Virus record (IMG/VR): IMGVR_UViG_3300034095_000587 | Span: 1 to 20,123 of that record | DNA: 20,123 bases | Source of the DNA: a virus | Reading direction: 5' to 3' (one strand) | Shown here: piece after piece, positions 4,100 through 10,429 of the stretch | Numbering within the stretch: the first letter of the stretch is position 1 | Layout: each line of letters starts with the position of its first letter | Position numbers and translations under genes: made by a program | Notes under the pieces: model-generated | The model's database searches: none | The model's input: the letters and a program-made list of their open reading frames with translations, nothing else | What the model was told of the DNA's origin: nothing

Positions 4100-4370
4100 G
4101 AACAAGGCACTTATCATTAGTTACCTCAACGCACTCGGTTACAACAACAGTCAGGTCAAATGTGCTATCACCTTATGGACCCGTGAGAGCAGGCTTGACC
4201 ACTTGGCAGACAACCCAAGATCGACAGCTTACGGAATTGCTCAGCTCCTTAGAGAGCGAAGTAGCGACCCTAGTATCCAAATCCTGCACGGTATTAGATA
4301 CGTGCAACACCGTTTCTCAGGAAGTTTCTGCCGCGCTCTCCAGCATAGCAATAGACGAGGCTGGTACTAA
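3954..4370 (+). CDS. Secreted lytic transglycosylase-like protein (138 aa)
   Basis: Residues 1-22 (MSKKVKSGLVLTALLTLVLV...) form a typical signal peptide or membrane anchor. From about residue 53 a lysozyme-like SLT domain follows, with ITLWTRES (putative catalytic E78), ADNPRSTAYGIAQ (85-97) and a C-terminal HGIRYVQHRF ... HSNRRGWY block, the order seen in soluble lytic transglycosylases. It would cleave the glycan strands of peptidoglycan outside the membrane. ATG 3954 follows GAGAAGG and gives the signal peptide; upstream frame to 3783 has no such support. C70 and C126 could form a disulfide. It lies far from the lysis cassette at 13097-14415, so it may serve infection or superinfection functions instead of final lysis. 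Confidence 0.7.
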   Translation: MSKKVKSGLVLTALLTLVLVLIPERTGHPHLEIPQMQARTKATMEEKRENKALIISYLNALGYNNSQVKCAITLWTRESRLDHLADNPRSTAYGIAQLLRERSSDPSIQILHGIRYVQHRFSGSFCRALQHSNRRGWY

Positions 4371-5179
4371 TGAGTGAGATGACGGGAGTATCTTTATTCG
4401 CAGGTGTCGGAGGATTCGACCTTGCTATGCAACGACAAGGCGTAAGAGTTGTAGCCTCTGTTGAGATAGATAAGAATTGCAACCAGGTATTGGCTAAACA
4501 CTTTCCTGATGCAACCCAATTTAACGATGTAACTACGGTGAAAGGAAGTGATTTAATTGGAGTCGGATTTAATTCAAGCAGAGGTATTATTGCGGGAGGA
4601 TTTCCCTGCCAAGACGTCAGCGTTGCTGGCAAAAGAGCTGGTCTTGCTGGCGCACGAAGCGGGTTATTCTGGGAAGCTGCAAGAATTGTGGAAGAAGCGC
4701 AGAGCGAGTACTTCATCCTCGAAAACGTACCTGGTCTGCTATCCAGTAACAAAGGAGCAGATTTTGGAGTCGTCATCGGGACGATGGCCGACCTCGGGTA
4801 TTCTGTCGGCTGGCGTGTGCTTGATGCTCAATACTTCGGAGTACCCCAGCGACGCAAAAGAGTCTTCATCGTTGGGCGACGTTCTTCTGACCGAGGCATT
4901 GCCGAAATACTTTTTAAGTCAGAGGGCTTGCGAAGGGATACTTCGCAGATCATCCAAGCGAGGCAAGACACTACCACCAGCACTGCAAGAAGCTTTGGTC
5001 AATCAAGTTTCGCAGGGTACACAGAAGGACCAGCAACCATAACAGCTACGTCGTATAAAAGACCTGAAGATAATGTTGTGGTTTATGCAGACCCAGTAGG
5101 AACACTTCAGGCACGAGACTATAAGGGAGTAGGCAACCAGTATGTTGCAGAGAACAAACTTGTGGTTCACAAAGGGTAG
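4370..5179 (+). CDS. Cytosine-C5 DNA methyltransferase, N-terminal part
   Basis: Ordered motifs of the Dcm/HhaI family are visible: motif I FAGVGGF (10-16, SAM binding), motif IV GGFPCQ with catalytic C80, motif VI ENVPG (118-122) and motif VIII QRRKR (160-164). The frame stops at 5179 after the target-recognition region begins, without motifs IX and X, which lie in the next frame (5142-5660). Intact members run about 400 residues, close to the sum of both parts. Likely role: methylating phage DNA to evade restriction or to mark it. It overlaps the stop of the transglycosylase gene by one base (TAATG). Confidence 0.88.
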   Translation: MSEMTGVSLFAGVGGFDLAMQRQGVRVVASVEIDKNCNQVLAKHFPDATQFNDVTTVKGSDLIGVGFNSSRGIIAGGFPCQDVSVAGKRAGLAGARSGLFWEAARIVEEAQSEYFILENVPGLLSSNKGADFGVVIGTMADLGYSVGWRVLDAQYFGVPQRRKRVFIVGRRSSDRGIAEILFKSEGLRRDTSQIIQARQDTTTSTARSFGQSSFAGYTEGPATITATSYKRPEDNVVVYADPVGTLQARDYKGVGNQYVAENKLVVHKG

Positions 5180-5660
5180 GCGAGCACAGAATGAAGAAGA
5201 CTATGAGACTTGGATTGAGGGGGGGGTAATGCCGACCTTGAATGCTTTTGATAATGGAGATATTAGAACTACTGTTATTATCTTTTATGGTAATAGGGTA
5301 GATGATGTGCGCTTACAAGGCGGAGTAATCAATACACTGCAAGCTAGAATGGGGACAGGTGGGAACAATATGCCTATGCTAATGCGTATGCGTGAAGGTA
5401 AACCAGGCGGAGGTAAAGGTCCATTGATTAGTGATGACAAGTCTTTGACTATTGCAACTGCTAACGATCAAACACTTCTTAATGAAGGAACAGTACGCCG
5501 CTTAACACCAGTAGAGTGTGAAAGATTACAGGGTTTCCCTGATGATTGGACTGCTGGACAGTCAGACTCTGCTCGCTATAAGCAAATGGGTAATGCAGTT
5601 GCAGTACCTGTAGTAGAGTGGCTCATACAAAACATAGTAGATATTGCTGAGGTTTCTTAA
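5142..5660 (+). CDS. Cytosine-C5 DNA methyltransferase, C-terminal part (+1 frame)
   Basis: Residues from about 119 carry motif IX (RRLTPVECERLQGFPDDW) and 148-153 motif X (QMGNAV), completing the enzyme begun at 4370. The target-recognition region lies before them, including PTLNAFDNGD and a second NTLQARMG element. The frame is +1 relative to the first part. The junction AAA GGG TAG G (about 5171-5180) reads through in this frame as KGRRAQN, giving a continuous family-like protein if one base is skipped. ATG 5142 has no clear Shine-Dalgarno and its first ten residues do not look like the family, so independent initiation is less likely. Alternatives: programmed +1 frameshift, sequencing error, or a broken gene. 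Confidence 0.8.
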   Translation: MLQRTNLWFTKGRRAQNEEDYETWIEGGVMPTLNAFDNGDIRTTVIIFYGNRVDDVRLQGGVINTLQARMGTGGNNMPMLMRMREGKPGGGKGPLISDDKSLTIATANDQTLLNEGTVRRLTPVECERLQGFPDDWTAGQSDSARYKQMGNAVAVPVVEWLIQNIVDIAEVS

Positions 5661-5678
5661 CCCTTTTCCTCAGCTACT

Positions 5679-5716
5679 AAGAACCCTATCGCTAACCTTT
5701 CGGCGGTAGGGTTCTT
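5679..5716. terminator. Strong hairpin between convergent operons, probable bidirectional terminator
   Basis: AAGAACCCTATCGC (5679-5692) and GCGGTAGGGTTCTT (5703-5716) pair over 14 bp with one G-U and a 10-nt loop. It lies 18 bases after the stop of the methyltransferase and ends four bases before the stop of the minus-strand FmdB-like gene. T-rich (plus) and A-rich (minus) flanks are short, so the efficiency as an intrinsic terminator is uncertain. Confidence 0.75.
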
Positions 5717-5719
5717 GCT

Positions 5720-5893
5720 TTACCCACCAGTAGTATAAAAACCCTTACCCTTGAAGGTGACGGCGGGAGAGTCCCATACACGGCTCATAGTTTCGTGGCA
5801 CTCAAAGCACATAGGAGTAGATGCTTCTTCGTGGATAGAACGCTCAACCGATATGGTTGCATTGCACTTGCCACACTTGTAGTCATAGATCAT
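5720..5893 (-). CDS. FmdB-type zinc-ribbon protein (57 aa)
   Basis: The N-terminus MIYDYKCGKC, the second knuckle CFEC (29-32) and the C-terminal VTFKGKGFYTT are the hallmarks of the FmdB/CxxC zinc-ribbon family, whose members start with a Tyr-x-Tyr-x-Cys pattern and end in a FKG-GFY motif. It is last in the minus-strand operon and overlaps the upstream nuclease gene by four bases. The family's biochemical role is not settled; DNA or regulatory-protein contact is usually supposed. Confidence 0.75.
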   Translation of the reverse strand: MIYDYKCGKCNATISVERSIHEEASTPMCFECHETMSRVWDSPAVTFKGKGFYTTGG

Positions 5894-6273
5894 AACTGCA
5901 CTGCCTCCTCAATAGGTAGATAACCTACTAACTTCTCAACCTTTTCAGCTCTATCAAACTCAGTAGTGGCAGGCATTTGGTGACTAAACCATACTGGCTC
6001 TGGTAAATCCATTAAGTCAAAGGAGTAGATACCAAGCGGAGTAGAGTTGATGTAGTAGGGAACAAGGTCACGCTCTGCAGCTTGTGTGATGAGCTTGCGA
6101 TACTTCATCTCTTCAATAAGCAAGGTGTCATAGTGCCTAGCCCTGCACTTTAACTCTATGTAGTGACCTGCTTGCCTAGAGATGCAGTCATAGGAATCAT
6201 AGATACCCTCAGACTTTACTAGGTCAGGGTATAAACCCTCGCGCAAGAAAGTAAATAACAACTCTTCATTCAT
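5890..6273 (-). CDS. PD-(D/E)XK nuclease-like protein (127 aa)
   Basis: YDSYDC ... GHYIELKCR supplies the core of a PD-(D/E)XK nuclease: D26 or D29, then E40-L-K42 on the next strand, followed by a helix (LLIEEMKYRKLI) and a strand region YYINST. The length suits a minimal nuclease domain of the VRR/resolvase type. It probably processes branched or damaged DNA during phage replication. The last four bases overlap the FmdB-like gene and the start overlaps the sigma-like gene by four bases. Confidence 0.6.
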   Translation of the reverse strand: MNEELLFTFLREGLYPDLVKSEGIYDSYDCISRQAGHYIELKCRARHYDTLLIEEMKYRKLITQAAERDLVPYYINSTPLGIYSFDLMDLPEPVWFSHQMPATTEFDRAEKVEKLVGYLPIEEAVQL

Positions 6274-6902
6274 TGCCAGGGTGAAATCCCGCCAAGATTA
6301 TCCTGCAACCTACGCAGTGACTTATCACATCTGCGATCTGCAGTAGAGATAGCGCACTCTAATACCTGTGCTATCTGTTGCAGAGTAAAGCCCTCGTGGT
6401 GGCGCATACGCAAGAGGCTCTGGTCATCTTGTTCTAGTTGAAGAAAGCCCTTCTTGATATCTATAAGGTTAGCCAGTAGGTTGCCACCTTCTGCCGGAGA
6501 TGATGAACCTTTAGGTTGCCCGTCGTTAATCATCTCTTGTGCCTGCTCTAATACTGTGCCATCTATGATAGATGCAATAACAAAGGGTAGTAGCTGACCC
6601 AGAGTTGCTGACTCATAGTAAGCCTCATCGTTAGTCTGATAGCCAGATTTAGATGCCTTCTCCTTACGTGCATAGCGCTCAGCTACACGTCTCATCTGCC
6701 ACGCTATGCGTTGCTCGTTGTGCCTGCGTCGCTCTTCGATTGGCTCCATTAAATCTTCAGTATGATCTGCAGCCCTTGTCATAGCCCAAGCCATTAGCTC
6801 CTGCTTGATGTCATCCTTCTCAACGTGCTTGTTATACCTACGATGGATAGTGTTAGCCACGCTAGGCACGAGGTCATATATTACTGGATGTAGTTCACTC
6901 AC
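6270..6902 (-). CDS. Sigma-70-like / helix-turn-helix protein (210 aa)
   Basis: The C-terminal part (about 165-205) has the layout of sigma region 4: LLRMRHHEGFTLQQIAQVLECAIS, then TADRRCDKSLRRLQ, i.e. a helix-turn-helix with a recognition-type helix. The N-terminal half contains a region-2-like DIKQELMAWAM stretch (31-41), followed by a charged helical linker. Similar diverged sigma-like proteins are frequent in actinobacteriophages and may direct RNA polymerase to late promoters, but the core-binding motif is weak, so a plain DNA-binding role remains possible. It overlaps both neighbours by a few bases. Confidence 0.6.
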   Translation of the reverse strand: MSELHPVIYDLVPSVANTIHRRYNKHVEKDDIKQELMAWAMTRAADHTEDLMEPIEERRRHNEQRIAWQMRRVAERYARKEKASKSGYQTNDEAYYESATLGQLLPFVIASIIDGTVLEQAQEMINDGQPKGSSSPAEGGNLLANLIDIKKGFLQLEQDDQSLLRMRHHEGFTLQQIAQVLECAISTADRRCDKSLRRLQDNLGGISPWQ

Positions 6903-7308
6903 AGTCGGGTAGCACCTGATCTATAGTGTGTTGGATGTTGAGTAGTTTGATAGCAAGGAAGTCTATGTAGTTACTAGCATCTGCCAGCTCTTCAATGAGT
7001 TCTCTAATAGTATCTGATGTAGTAAAGGACTCAAACTTCTGTCCTTGTGCTATAGCATATTGACTATGGCCCACACCTTTGACTCGGTTAGCACGAAGTG
7101 ATGCAAAAGATTCAATGAAGGATGTTAAGTCCTCAGTTGATACACCCACTGCACGATAGCCAGTAACGGCAGCGTGATCTGCTAGCGGGTTGGTTGGGGT
7201 CTTATCAGTAGAGTTTGACTTTGGTAATGTGCTTGCAAGATCTGAAAGCCCATATGCTGCAAAGTCTGTATCATTGTGTCCCACTCTTGTTCTGTCATTG
7301 TCATACAT
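6895..7308 (-). CDS. MazG-like nucleotide pyrophosphohydrolase-type protein (137 aa)
   Basis: Residues about 84-122 (YAIAQGQKFESF ... IRELIEELADASNYIDFLAIKL) match the MazG-like alpha-helical core, with the EELADA metal-binding helix (E106, E107, D110) and a following NYIDF helix (D116). MazG proteins hydrolyse nucleoside triphosphates; phage versions may adjust nucleotide pools or alarmones. The N-terminal 60 residues are polar and probably variable. It overlaps the Toprim gene upstream and the sigma-like gene downstream by eight bases. Confidence 0.6.
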   Translation of the reverse strand: MYDNDRTRVGHNDTDFAAYGLSDLASTLPKSNSTDKTPTNPLADHAAVTGYRAVGVSTEDLTSFIESFASLRANRVKGVGHSQYAIAQGQKFESFTTSDTIRELIEELADASNYIDFLAIKLLNIQHTIDQVLPDCE

Positions 7309-7951
7309 TCGACTCCCCTATCAGTAACTTCCGTGTCGCATCAATACCATTAGCCAAGTAATAATCATTGATGTCCATACCTGGTGGTAGTGTAACAATC
7401 TGTGAGTTCATTACCTCATTCGCCACACGCTTAGCAAACTCAGCTCCAGGGTTAGAGCCATCCTCTTTAACATCATTATCGCCAACAACATAGATAGTTT
7501 CGTACCCCGCAAATAGCTTTGGAAAGTGGTTCTTCCACGCTGCAACACCTGGTACTCCTACTGCTGGGATGCCTAGTTCACCACTAGTAACGATGGCATC
7601 TAACTCACCTTCACATACTACGATGTATGGTGAATCAATAGTGATATCACATACGTTAAACAGGTGTGCCTTCTGCCCAGTAGGTGAACCATACTTAGGT
7701 TTGGCATCATCTAATCGTCTAAACTTAAAGCCAACACAACCACCAGATGCGGTGATGTATGGGATTGATAACCAACCCTGATACATCTCGTGACCATTGA
7801 TTGGTTTGGTAATACTTCCTAACTGAAAGCGTGCAGCTACTTCTTCAGAGATCCCACGTGCGTTTAGCGCGGCCAGTGCTTCTTGACTTATTGCCTGAGC
7901 GTATTGTTGCGCCGCTTCCAGTAGCAATTTCGACTGCACGTTTAAGGCCAT
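7301..7951 (-). CDS. Toprim-domain primase protein (216 aa)
   Basis: The N-terminal domain has the DnaG core pattern (ALNARGISEEVAARFQLG ... GWLSIPY), then the Toprim signature: EGELDA (E114) and GDND (D158, D160), which bind metal in primases and topoisomerases. It would supply the catalytic RNA-primer synthesis core, using the zinc-finger protein encoded just upstream (7845-8228) for template binding. The two genes overlap by 107 bases in different frames, an unusually long overlap for two real genes. No helicase domain is fused; the ATPase at 8932 is the likely partner. Confidence 0.8.
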   Translation of the reverse strand: MALNVQSKLLLEAAQQYAQAISQEALAALNARGISEEVAARFQLGSITKPINGHEMYQGWLSIPYITASGGCVGFKFRRLDDAKPKYGSPTGQKAHLFNVCDITIDSPYIVVCEGELDAIVTSGELGIPAVGVPGVAAWKNHFPKLFAGYETIYVVGDNDVKEDGSNPGAEFAKRVANEVMNSQIVTLPPGMDINDYYLANGIDATRKLLIGESNV

Positions 7952-8228
7952 CGTTAAACTCCAAGTTCTCTAGGATGCACACTAGGTTAGCTGCATTGCC
8001 ACCCTTACCGCAGGTATGGCAGAAATATAAATTGTCATAAGTATTGATAACTGCTGAGCGTCTACTGTCACTATGTAAACAGCAACGAACCGAAGCGCTC
8101 TTGCCTTCACGTACCTCACCTCCATAGTGGGAAACAATTGCTCCTATGGGGATTGAGTTTGCATCAACGGCACCTTTGTACCGTCCCGCTTTACGTACCC
8201 TGGACCAGTCTTGTGCTGACATACACAC
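7845..8228 (-). CDS. CHC2-type primase zinc-finger protein (127 aa)
   Basis: The pattern IGAIVSHYGGEV ... VRCCLHSDS ... YFCHTCGKGGNAANLV is the DnaG N-terminal zinc finger, with C49, H52, C70 and C73 as probable ligands. It would recognise the template initiation site for priming. The C-terminal 30 residues are basic and overlap the start of the Toprim gene. The start region overlaps the small zinc protein gene at 8144-8323 by 85 bases. MCM gives two possible ATG starts six bases apart; no later ATG is available before the zinc finger. Confidence 0.75.
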   Translation of the reverse strand: MCMSAQDWSRVRKAGRYKGAVDANSIPIGAIVSHYGGEVREGKSASVRCCLHSDSRRSAVINTYDNLYFCHTCGKGGNAANLVCILENLEFNDGLKRAVEIATGSGATIRSGNKSRSTGRAKRTWDL

Positions 8229-8323
8229 CCCTTATCATCACACTTATCGTGCCATTGAGCTGAACGCTTGTAGTGTGCAAGAGTGTTCTCTTCTCCACCT
8301 TTAAGGCAGTTCTGGCAAATCAT
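8144..8323 (-). CDS. Small Cys/His zinc-binding protein (59 aa)
   Basis: The preferred start at 8323 gives MICQNCLKGGEENTLAHYKR..., with CQNC, HDKC, and CVCQH knuckles that could bind one or two zinc ions, then VKRDGTKVPLMQTQSP. I believe similar short proteins occur next to primase genes of actinobacteriophages. It shares 85 bases with the primase zinc-finger gene in another frame and 23 bases with the acidic peptide gene before it. Confidence 0.6.
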   Translation of the reverse strand: MICQNCLKGGEENTLAHYKRSAQWHDKCDDKGCVCQHKTGPGYVKRDGTKVPLMQTQSP

Positions 8324-8399
8324 CTTTATCCTCTTCGACTGGTACAACTTCTGGTACTAGTATCTCTGTTGTTGTTATTTCTCCACCTGGTACTGGCAT
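8301..8399 (-). CDS. Short acidic Pro/Val-rich protein (32 aa)
   Basis: A 32-codon frame that fills the gap between the resolvase-like gene and the small zinc protein. The product (MPVPGGEITTTEI..., then VPEVVPVEEDKDDLPELP) is acidic and unstructured-looking. Its ATG overlaps the upstream stop by one base (TAATG), preceded by AAAGGAGAAA in the resolvase gene, a good Shine-Dalgarno. Function is unknown. Confidence 0.55.
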   Translation of the reverse strand: MPVPGGEITTTEILVPEVVPVEEDKDDLPELP

Positions 8400-8749
8400 T
8401 ACTGTTTCTCCTTTAACCATTGTGCTAGGTCCTGAATGACCCAGGCTTGATCTATTGAAGCGTTGCGACGCTTAACTATTACATATGACAGAGGAACTTC
8501 CCCAAGACCTCTTGCCTTAGAGTAGTTAAGCGCCTCAACTTGTGCTTCTCTCCAGAACTCAGGCAGCGAAAGGGTTGCCCTGTTCTTGAGTTCAAGGATG
8601 TAAGTTTCTCCCGCGATAACAGTAACGATGTCGCCCTCATCCTTTGCCCCAGCTTTAGTCAGACGCTCTGCAATAACTCCGGCCTTGCGGAGCCACTTCA
8701 TTACGTCTGTCTCAAACTGAGAACCTTTAGTCTTGTTGTACTGACTCAT
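8399..8749 (-). CDS. Hjc-like Holliday junction resolvase / PD-(D/E)XK nuclease (116 aa)
   Basis: The order KGSQFETDVMKWLRKAG (E13), GAKDEGDI (D40) and YILELKNR (E53, K55) matches the E...D...ExK catalytic pattern of Hjc-type resolvases, and 116 residues is the usual size. It would cleave four-way DNA junctions during replication or packaging. It overlaps the short acidic gene by one base and the gene at 8727 by 23 bases. Confidence 0.7.
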   Translation of the reverse strand: MSQYNKTKGSQFETDVMKWLRKAGVIAERLTKAGAKDEGDIVTVIAGETYILELKNRATLSLPEFWREAQVEALNYSKARGLGEVPLSYVIVKRRNASIDQAWVIQDLAQWLKEKQ

Positions 8750-8939
8750 CTACCAATACAACCTTGTTGATTTTATAGATGATATTACCTTCTTCATCTT
8801 TAACTAATTCGACAATACCAGATTGCAATAGAGCACCAACGAAGTTGGTCAGGTCTACCTTGAGTGCATCAACTTCTGCACGTAGCCCATCTGCCTTGAG
8901 ATTATCTCTGTACTTATTTGTTAACTGTCCTTCAGACAT
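8727..8939 (-). CDS. Hypothetical small protein (70 aa)
   Basis: ATG 8939 is chosen because AAGGAGG lies seven bases upstream; the longer frame to 9023 lacks this. The protein (MSEGQLTNKYRDNLKADGLRAEVDAL...) is helical for about 45 residues, then has two short strands (IVELVKDEEGNIIYKINKVVLVDE). No family is recognised. Its position between the replicative ATPase and the resolvase suggests a role in DNA replication or repair. Confidence 0.65.
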   Translation of the reverse strand: MSEGQLTNKYRDNLKADGLRAEVDALKVDLTNFVGALLQSGIVELVKDEEGNIIYKINKVVLVDESVQQD

Positions 8940-9780
8940 TGTAGCCTCCTTGGTATCCTGCGATTGTATCTTTGCGTAACATCCAACCAAACTCGTTCTG
9001 ATCTGATATCTGTACTGCTGCATAGTTTACCAGTAGCTGTGCATATACACTGCCGTCTGCAGTATGTTTGCCAAAGCGATTCTTTACTGGTGCAACCTTG
9101 AGTATTCCTTGTGTCGGGTCATAGCCCAGTGTAAGTATCAGTGCAGGTAACTGACTGACCTTTCCGTGAATTGCTCTGCGATGAGGTGGGTTGCTAGGTG
9201 ACCCATACTCTGACTGTTCTGATACGTGATGAAGTACTAGGACACAGGCCTCAGTCTTGCGTGCCATATCGTGTAGCTCCATCATAATGGCTCTAAGTCC
9301 AGCCCACTCGTTGTCTGTCTCAGCAGTTATGTTCATTAAGTTATCAATGACAATCAACTCAGGTGGCTGTCCGAAGAGTTCAACGTAGGCCCTTATCTCC
9401 AACTCCAAATCGTCAATGTTTGGAGATGAATCAAAGACCCACTTGATATGTGAAAGTTTGTCTAAATGTGCATTGTAGTACTGGCTATTGTCTGAAAGGT
9501 TTGCCTCAACCGTCACTTGTGAGTGACCAGATAGATGCGATACAGACCTCATCATTACTGTGGTTGTGTCAGTGTCTGCAGAAAAGAAAAGCGTAGGCAC
9601 TTTGGCTTTGATTGCATAGATCAGAGCGAACATAGACTTACCGGCGTTCGGTGCAGCAGCTACCATACATACCTGGCCTCGGCGAAACTTAATACCTTCT
9701 GCTTTTAATCCATCCCACACGTCCGGCAATGGTGTTGCTTTGGTAAGCACACCACTCCAAGCGCGGGAAAGATTAAGCAC
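8932..9780 (-). CDS. DnaB/RecA-fold replicative ATPase or helicase (282 aa)
   Basis: Walker A is at 41-49 (AAAPNAGKS) and Walker B at about 142-147 (LIVIDNL, D146), preceded by SADTDTTT and followed by LVLHH (motif 3 His) and PVKNRFGKH near the end, the order of the DnaB C-terminal ATPase domain. It lacks the DnaB N-terminal domain. It probably unwinds DNA at the phage fork together with the split primase downstream in the same operon. The start overlaps WhiB by eight bases. Confidence 0.75.
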   Translation of the reverse strand: MLNLSRAWSGVLTKATPLPDVWDGLKAEGIKFRRGQVCMVAAAPNAGKSMFALIYAIKAKVPTLFFSADTDTTTVMMRSVSHLSGHSQVTVEANLSDNSQYYNAHLDKLSHIKWVFDSSPNIDDLELEIRAYVELFGQPPELIVIDNLMNITAETDNEWAGLRAIMMELHDMARKTEACVLVLHHVSEQSEYGSPSNPPHRRAIHGKVSQLPALILTLGYDPTQGILKVAPVKNRFGKHTADGSVYAQLLVNYAAVQISDQNEFGWMLRKDTIAGYQGGYNV

Positions 9781-10042
9781 TTTTCCAGTCCTTTACTCTA
9801 ATGTTGCTTCGTCTACGTAACAAGGTGCGTTCGTATTCTGTTAACCCACCCCAGATACCAAAGCGTTCATTCTTAATACCCCATTGAGCGCACTCAGTTT
9901 TATGAATACAACTCCGACAGATTGACTTTGCATAACTAGGGTCTAGTAACTTACGGTTTTCTGGGTTATCTCTTTCTGGAAACCAGAAGTCTCCACCAAT
10001 CTCTGCACATAGCGGGTTCTCGTATTCACGAGGCTCCCGCAT
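9773..10042 (-). CDS. whiB: WhiB-family Fe-S transcriptional regulator (89 aa)
   Basis: The four cluster cysteines C12, C42, C45, C51 have WhiB spacing (C-x29-C-x2-C-x5-C), and the G-x-W-G-G turn (GIWGG, 62-66) plus a basic tail (ERTLLRRRSNIRVKDW) follow as expected. WhiB proteins bind a [4Fe-4S] cluster and region 4 of the host primary sigma factor to alter transcription, and are restricted to Actinobacteria and their phages. In a phage it may redirect host transcription or block superinfection, as known for TM4 WhiB. It lies in the middle of the replication operon. Confidence 0.93.
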   Translation of the reverse strand: MREPREYENPLCAEIGGDFWFPERDNPENRKLLDPSYAKSICRSCIHKTECAQWGIKNERFGIWGGLTEYERTLLRRRSNIRVKDWKSA

Positions 10043-10045
10043 CGT

Positions 10046-10429
10046 TTATCTAACCCAGATAGTGTCGCACTTGTCTACTGCACCCTTTGGCGCAGCACAC
10101 ATATAGCCCTTCCAAGGTCCCTTAGCTGATGTACCTGAGCGGAAGGCCATCTCTCCGTGTCGGCACGTGTGTGCCTGTCCATTAGATTGAACTGCTACTG
10201 GTTGTGCTTGCGGTGGTGTTTCAAATTGTCGTGCAATTGATTCAACAGTTGGTGCTGGTGCTGATGCACCACCGAGTAGTTCCCTGCCTGTTGTTTTAAT
10301 AAGAGTAGATACCATTGCTAGATCTGTTAGACCAACCTCTAAGTCTTTGACATCCTTTGCGTAAAGATTGATGAGTGTTCCATCAGGCAACTTATAGTTG
10401 ACCTGGAACTTTGTTCCTTCTACTGACAT
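10046..10429 (-). CDS. Hypothetical phage protein with C-terminal zinc-ribbon-like motif (127 aa)
   Basis: The N-terminal half is strand-rich (FQVNYKLPDGTLINLYAKD) then helical; a Pro/Ala/Gln linker follows; and the C-terminus has HTCRHGEM ... PWKGYMCAAP ... DKCDTIWVR, with three cysteines and His residues that could bind zinc. I associate this layout with conserved actinobacteriophage genes next to RecB-like nucleases, possibly with single-stranded-DNA handling, but no function is established from sequence. It lies three bases upstream of WhiB and abuts the nuclease gene. Confidence 0.6.
   Translation of the reverse strand: MSVEGTKFQVNYKLPDGTLINLYAKDVKDLEVGLTDLAMVSTLIKTTGRELLGGASAPAPTVESIARQFETPPQAQPVAVQSNGQAHTCRHGEMAFRSGTSAKGPWKGYMCAAPKGAVDKCDTIWVR

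Noticed and set aside
4557-5042. 161-codon plus-strand frame inside the methyltransferase
   Set aside because: It is in another frame of clear motif-bearing coding sequence and shows no protein features of its own.
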